Positions 59,817-64,000 of a DNA stretch of 64,000 nt are shown one piece after another. Below the pieces are notes generated by a model. That model saw nothing but the letters and a program-made list of their open reading frames with translations, had not been told where the DNA came from and made no database searches. Source of the DNA: Frisingicoccus caecimuris. Lineage in GTDB: Bacteria > Bacillota > Clostridia > Lachnospirales > Lachnospiraceae. The stretch's first letter is position 1, and each line of letters starts with the position of its first letter. The position numbers were made by a program, and so were the translations under genes. The DNA is taken from NCBI RefSeq assembly GCF_004340975.1, contig NZ_SLXA01000008.1, positions 1 to 64,000 on the forward strand. Reading direction: 5' to 3'.

Positions 59817-60761
59817 CTATCCAAACACCTTACAGAACGCCTGAAGCGCTTTAATCTTCAATCGTCCATCATTCATTTGATAGTCATCCATAATTTTAAT
59901 AACTTCTCTGATTAAGTATCTGGCATTCGTCGGACGATCCACAACGATATCCGATCCAATAAAGCGTATAAACCAGCGGGTATACTCCCGATTCCATTTC
60001 TTTAAAAATCCCTTTTTATACCAGAAGTCGGTAATAAAACGCATATTACGAACATGCTGACATAACTTCCGTTCGTTTTCCCCATTATATTTATTCATCA
60101 AAGAACCCTGTCTGAAACATTGATAATAATGGAGTTTATCACTAATAAACTGAATGCCTCTGGCCAATGGGGCTGCCTGAAAAATGAATACAAGATCCTC
60201 GCCAAATAGCACCTCTTCTGAAAACGTCAAATGATTCCGCACTAAAAACTCCCTTGAGAATGCTCTGTTCCATGCAAACGGGTTTCCGCTCGGTTCTTTG
60301 AATAAAGCATCCGGATGAAATTTAGGATAATAGACATCCCGGCAAGTGAGAGCCCATACCGTCCACGGATCCGGCTCAGGTACCTCCGGAAAAGGCGTTG
60401 AGCCAAAAACGATGATATCCGCCCCGTGATTCAATCTTTCTTCATAAATTCGTTCACAGGCATTCAATGCCAAATAATCATCCGAATCCAAAAACAGAAT
60501 CATATCTCCCGTCGCCACAGCTAATCCGGCATTTCTTGCCGATGACAAACCGCCGTTTTCTTTTTCAACCAATTGCATTCTGCTGTCTAACGCCATATAT
60601 TCCCGCATAATTTCAACAGAGTTATCCTTTGTTCCATCGTTCACGCCAATAATCTCTATGTCAGACAATGTCTGGTTCATCACACTCTCAAGACAACGGC
60701 TCAAATAATCTTCCACATTGTATATCGGTATAATTATCGAGATTTTTGGTCTTTTAACCAT
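59817..60761 (-). CDS. Family 2 glycosyltransferase
   Basis: 314 residues. The GT-A fold start KISIIIPIYNVEDYLSRCLES, DIEIIGVNDGTKDNS, and the metal-binding DXD-type FLDSDDYLA (about 93-101) are intact. It should transfer a sugar from a nucleotide donor to the growing surface polysaccharide. Its start overlaps the upstream glycosyltransferase gene by 28 bases. Donor and acceptor unknown. Confidence 0.92.
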   Translation of the reverse strand: MVKRPKISIIIPIYNVEDYLSRCLESVMNQTLSDIEIIGVNDGTKDNSVEIMREYMALDSRMQLVEKENGGLSSARNAGLAVATGDMILFLDSDDYLALNACERIYEERLNHGADIIVFGSTPFPEVPEPDPWTVWALTCRDVYYPKFHPDALFKEPSGNPFAWNRAFSREFLVRNHLTFSEEVLFGEDLVFIFQAAPLARGIQFISDKLHYYQCFRQGSLMNKYNGENERKLCQHVRNMRFITDFWYKKGFLKKWNREYTRWFIRFIGSDIVVDRPTNARYLIREVIKIMDDYQMNDGRLKIKALQAFCKVFG

Positions 60762-61933
60762 GATAATCCCCTCGCAATCTTCTTACATCCAAGCTTAAAC
60801 GTATAAACAATGCCGTCATCTTTCACACTTTGAATCCCGCCAAGAAATTTTCTTGGGAAAAAAGTAATTAATCTGCCGATTTTATAAGAATAAGAATTCT
60901 TAATCGTCCGAACAGCCTTTGATGTATAACCCGGTTGATTCAAAGCTTTCCGCGTATAATACACAACCGGATCCTCCACTAACTGCTTCACATCTTTCCA
61001 CTTATATTCCTCAAAATATTTCGGATTCATCGTGCCCTTTTCAAAGTCCTCTTTAAATTCCATAGCCGCACGCTCGATAAAAATGTATCTATACTTTGGT
61101 GCCAATCTCTCAAAATTCCACATATAAGAATCATATTTTATACGTTTACAAACGCACTCAAGTCTTCCACGGTTCACCGGATTAGTCTCCAAAAACCGCT
61201 GCATTTCCGCATATTCATCACAAACGCAGAACACTTTCCCCACAGAATTTACAGAAGAATTTTCATTATCCTGCCGATAATGTAAAAAAGCATCCCGGAT
61301 TAACTGCACCCTTTTTGCCAGTGCCATTACCTTAAAATTAAAACTGGCATCTTGAAAAGAAGCTCCCGGCGTTTCATTAAAGCGAATATTATTCTCGCGA
61401 ATAAAATCTCTGCGATAAATGGCTGACCAGATTGTTGGCTTCAAATTAAAAAACTCAACCATTTCCATTGGCGCCTTAAAATCTGTAGCTGGACAAAAAA
61501 TTACATTTTCTCTCGCCTTTGAAACAATTTCAATCTTTTCATTCCGTTCTGTCGGAATAGAATAGTAAAAATAATAGCCGGATTTTACAATATCCAACCG
61601 ATTTTTACTGGCAATGCGATACAATACTTCAAACATATTCGGTTCTGCATAATCATCCGACTCAACAATACCGATATATTCTCCCTCAGCCATGTCAAAA
61701 CCACGATTCATCGAATTTCCATATCCGCTGTTTGGCTTTGAAATAACCTTCACTCTATTATCTTTTTCAACGTATTCCTGAATAATTTCTGGCGATGAAT
61801 CTGTAGAACCATCATCCACACATATAATTTCAATCTCCTTTAATGTCTGATTCACAACACTATCCAGACATTGGCGCAGATACTTTTCAACATTATAAAT
61901 TGGCACAACAATTGATACCTTTGGTCTTCCCAT
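60734..61933 (-). CDS. Family 2 glycosyltransferase
   Basis: 399 residues. GT-A motifs VSIVVPIYNVEKYLRQCLDS, EIICVDDGSTDSS and the DXD region VESDDYAEPNMF are present, followed by a roughly 150-residue C-terminal part (LAPKYRYIFIERAAMEFKEDF) of unknown role. The gene overlaps the following glycosyltransferase by 28 bases and follows the Wzt gene by 11 bases. Part of the surface polysaccharide operon. Confidence 0.92.
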   Translation of the reverse strand: MGRPKVSIVVPIYNVEKYLRQCLDSVVNQTLKEIEIICVDDGSTDSSPEIIQEYVEKDNRVKVISKPNSGYGNSMNRGFDMAEGEYIGIVESDDYAEPNMFEVLYRIASKNRLDIVKSGYYFYYSIPTERNEKIEIVSKARENVIFCPATDFKAPMEMVEFFNLKPTIWSAIYRRDFIRENNIRFNETPGASFQDASFNFKVMALAKRVQLIRDAFLHYRQDNENSSVNSVGKVFCVCDEYAEMQRFLETNPVNRGRLECVCKRIKYDSYMWNFERLAPKYRYIFIERAAMEFKEDFEKGTMNPKYFEEYKWKDVKQLVEDPVVYYTRKALNQPGYTSKAVRTIKNSYSYKIGRLITFFPRKFLGGIQSVKDDGIVYTFKLGCKKIARGLSWLKDQKSR

Positions 61934-61944
61934 ATTTCTTCCTC

Positions 61945-62685
61945 CTATCTGTTCACCTGCATATATTCATCGCAGACTTCATCGACCAATCCGCTCTTAC
62001 GCACCCGGCCTTTTTCCAGCCAAATGGCATGGTTACAAAGTTCACGTACTGAATCAATATCATGAGAAACATAGAGCAGCGTTGTTCCGCCCTGCAACAT
62101 CTCCCGCATACGACCATAACATTTCTGCTGGAACTGATAATCACCAACAGACAAAATCTCGTCAACGACCAAAATATCCGGGCGCACCATCGTCGCAATG
62201 GCAAATCCCAAACGGGCCTGCATACCGGATGAAAAGTTTTTGATCGGTACATCTAAAAACTGATGCAGTTCCGCAAAATCAACAATTTCGTCAAAATGCT
62301 CCTGCATAAACTTACGGGAGTGTCCAAGGACTGTACCATTCAGAAATATATTTTCCCGCGCCGTCATATTGTAATCGAAGCCAGCGCCAAGCTCAATGAG
62401 CGGAGCGATGTTACCATTGATTCGAATACTGCCCTTATACGGTTTTAATATACCGCAGGTGGATTTCAGCAGAGTGGATTTTCCTGAACCATTCACTCCG
62501 ATCAACCCCCAGGATTCCCCCCGCTTTACCTTCAGGTTCACATCCTGAAGCGCAAGAAATTCCTGAAACATCAACTCCCGCCGGATAAGTTTTATAAAAT
62601 ACTCTTTCAAATCACTGATTTTTTCCGATGCCAGATTAAACCGTATCGTCAAATTTTCAATGTCAACTACATAATCCTGTTCCAT
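61945..62685 (-). CDS. ABC transporter ATP-binding protein, Wzt/TagH type
   Basis: 246 residues. Walker A GVNGSGKSTLLKS (about 62-74), signature FSSGMQARLGFAIA, Walker B ILVVDEILSVGD and switch VSHDIDSV are intact. The length and KISDLKEYFIKLIRRELM N-terminal helix fit exporters of O-antigen or teichoic acid. It lacks the C-terminal carbohydrate-binding domain of some Wzt proteins, so the substrate is recognised otherwise. Partner of the permease gene 11 bases upstream. Confidence 0.94.
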   Translation of the reverse strand: MEQDYVVDIENLTIRFNLASEKISDLKEYFIKLIRRELMFQEFLALQDVNLKVKRGESWGLIGVNGSGKSTLLKSTCGILKPYKGSIRINGNIAPLIELGAGFDYNMTARENIFLNGTVLGHSRKFMQEHFDEIVDFAELHQFLDVPIKNFSSGMQARLGFAIATMVRPDILVVDEILSVGDYQFQQKCYGRMREMLQGGTTLLYVSHDIDSVRELCNHAIWLEKGRVRKSGLVDEVCDEYMQVNR

Positions 62686-62696
62686 CTTCCGCGCTC

Positions 62697-63485
62697 CTAT
62701 AAATATAAGATAAATTTATCCTGCGTTTTCTTAAACACAAACAACCCTAAAACCAGCATAATAAAAGCCCATATCCAACCGCCTACAAATACCCGCATGG
62801 TCGGGAAGCATCCATAAAGGACCAAATCTCTGAAATGTTCTACATAATACCAGGCCGGGTTAATCCATTCAACAATTGATCGGAGCCATTGCGGGAGCAG
62901 ATCGATCGGATAAAACAGCGGCGTAATATACTGCCATGCTACCAGAAATGCTCCGTAAATATACTGAATATCTCTGAAAAACACATTTGCCGCCGACAAG
63001 AAAAATCCCATGCCACAGGCAAAAATGTAAACCTGAATAACGAGAATCGGCGTTGCCAGCAGATAGGGTGTAAACGCTGAACGCGTCACGATCATAACAA
63101 GCACCAGGGCCCCCAGAGAAAATACAAAATCCACCATGGTACTTGTGATTTTGGACAATGTGAAAATATATTTCGGAACATAGATTTTTTTAATCAGCGC
63201 CCCATTATCCAATACGGAATACATAGCCATTGTCGTTGAATTCCGAATAAAGTCAAATACCGCCTGTCCGGACAACAGATATACCGGGAAATTCTCGATC
63301 CCCGCGCGAAACATATGGGAAAATACGGCCACCATGACCAGCATGATCAGTAAAGGATTTAAAATGCTCCACAGATAACCAAGAAAACTTCTCCGGTACT
63401 TTAACTTCAAGTCCCGGACCACCAGCTCCCGTAATAAATCTTTATATCGAAAAAGTGTATTTAAACGTTCCATCATCAGATTCAT
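62697..63485 (-). CDS. ABC-2 polysaccharide exporter permease, Wzm/TagG type
   Basis: 262 residues. Six membrane segments with the family pattern LRELVVRDLKLKYRRSFLGYLWSILNPLLIMLVM near residues 18-51, and LFYPIDLLPQWLRSIVEWINPAWYYVEHFR. It forms the membrane channel with the Wzt-type ATPase and exports a lipid-linked glycan. Start uncertain: MNLMMERLNTL or MERLNTL. Confidence 0.94.
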   Translation of the reverse strand: MNLMMERLNTLFRYKDLLRELVVRDLKLKYRRSFLGYLWSILNPLLIMLVMVAVFSHMFRAGIENFPVYLLSGQAVFDFIRNSTTMAMYSVLDNGALIKKIYVPKYIFTLSKITSTMVDFVFSLGALVLVMIVTRSAFTPYLLATPILVIQVYIFACGMGFFLSAANVFFRDIQYIYGAFLVAWQYITPLFYPIDLLPQWLRSIVEWINPAWYYVEHFRDLVLYGCFPTMRVFVGGWIWAFIMLVLGLFVFKKTQDKFILYL

Positions 63486-63509
63486 ATCCAGAATCTCCTT
63501 ACACGTATT

Positions 63510-64000
63510 TTAATAAGAATTTCTACGGTGTTTAAACGCCAGCACGGCCACCGGGAAGGTTAAAAATCCCGTATACCGCATGAACCACACCGCTTTATTT
63601 TTTACACTGCGATAGGCCCCGGGGTTCCGCTTCTTCATAAAAGCATCGAACGCCATTGCCTCTTTTTGCTTACCGCTCCCCAGAGGGAAACTTATATAAA
63701 TCTTCATCTGACTACCGATCATCCATCCGATGATTTCATTCATATACTGCCTCTGTGCATCGCTCAACTTTCCGTCCATATGTTCCATATAGCGTTCCAG
63801 ACGCAACAAAACATGCAGATGATTTTTCAGATTCGCCTGCATTTTCTTAATAGACATACTTTGATTCGGTACTCCCAGTCGATACCGATACACCGATGGT
63901 TCAAGGAAGATCAGTGTATCTACATATGGAATCGGGAAAGTGATATACTCCATGTCAACATAGAACATATGCTCATCAATCTTCACCCTCATCTTTCGAA
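63510..64000 (-). CDS. Glycosyltransferase C-terminal part, truncated by the right edge
   Basis: About 163 codons, running past the end of the window in frame, so the start is outside. The visible part HMFYVDMEYITFPIPYV, then FLEPSVYRYRLGVPNQSMSI and a helical tail (QANLKNHLHVLLRLERYMEHM) matches the C-terminal half of family 2 glycosyltransferases. No catalytic motif can be judged because the N-terminal half is missing. It lies 24 bases upstream of the permease gene. Confidence 0.8.
   Translation of the reverse strand, partial: RKMRVKIDEHMFYVDMEYITFPIPYVDTLIFLEPSVYRYRLGVPNQSMSIKKMQANLKNHLHVLLRLERYMEHMDGKLSDAQRQYMNEIIGWMIGSQMKIYISFPLGSGKQKEAMAFDAFMKKRNPGAYRSVKNKAVWFMRYTGFLTFPVAVLAFKHRRNSY

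Noticed and set aside
1-64000. CRISPR arrays, prophage genes and integrases
   Set aside because: No regularly spaced repeats, integrase or phage structural genes were seen.

Overview
The window looks like a chromosomal segment of a spore-forming, anaerobic, low-to-moderate GC Firmicute, most likely family Lachnospiraceae. The evidence is a YyaC-type sporulation protein, the SRP RNA/dnaX/YbaB/recR block, a small DUF1540 cysteine protein, a DUF1858 protein, a DUF5711 protein, a C_GCAxxG_C_C protein, an anaerobic ribonucleotide reductase activase-like radical SAM enzyme, a two-cluster ferredoxin and an Ile T-box. No phage, insertion sequence or CRISPR array was recognised; most of the window reads as core genome with small accessory inserts.

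Layout, left to right. 1-1.5 kb: tandem strong promoters firing out of the left edge, probably towards an rRNA or other stable-RNA operon, then a cobalamin-riboswitch-controlled pair (DUF4430 lipoprotein and ECF S component). 1.5-6.5 kb: QueG-like iron-sulfur enzyme, MarR regulator with a double operator, and a three-gene envelope cluster (degenerate JAMM + LysM protein, DUF5711 protein, CvpA). 6.6-12.6 kb: YyaC, recR, YbaB, dnaX, phosphofructokinase, SRP RNA, tadA and lgt. 12.7-17.6 kb: NrdG-like activase, DegV, a HutD-like/hotdog thioesterase fusion, and mgtE preceded by a proline- and acid-containing upstream ORF, then a ProX-type editing deacylase. 17.6-23.4 kb: MNT/HEPN toxin-antitoxin pair, PadR/DUF2812 pair, and a response regulator-ABC-permease-histidine kinase system. 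23.4-29.4 kb: glycogen phosphorylase and T-box-controlled IleRS.

29.5-34.4 kb: a MacAB-like exporter with two adaptor proteins. 34.6-39.8 kb: GH18 lipoprotein, membrane protein, MecA, DUF1858, ferredoxin and a MerR-like coiled-coil protein. 39.9-50.8 kb: dnaB-rplI-gdpP and rpsF-ssb-rpsR, separated by a DJ-1/C_GCAxxG_C_C pair and two lactate permease paralogues whose upstream regions each carry two TGGT-N3-ACCA palindromes. 50.8-57 kb: DUF951, tRNA-Thr, DUF2804, pyrimidine nucleoside phosphorylase, SGNH hydrolase, L,D-transpeptidase, DUF1540 and aldose epimerase. 57.1-57.4 kb holds an unassigned structured RNA with its own promoter and terminator. 57.6-64 kb: LysR regulator, then a cell-surface polysaccharide cluster (Glf, glycosyltransferases, Wzm/Wzt-type ABC exporter) that runs off the right edge.

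The strongest candidates for undescribed biology are the orphan structured RNA near 57.2 kb, the upstream ORF overlapping the mgtE start, the paired palindromes at the two lactate permeases, the JAMM-LysM/DUF5711/CvpA cluster, and the HutD-like/thioesterase fusion. All function calls rest on reading the translated sequence; no database search was run.
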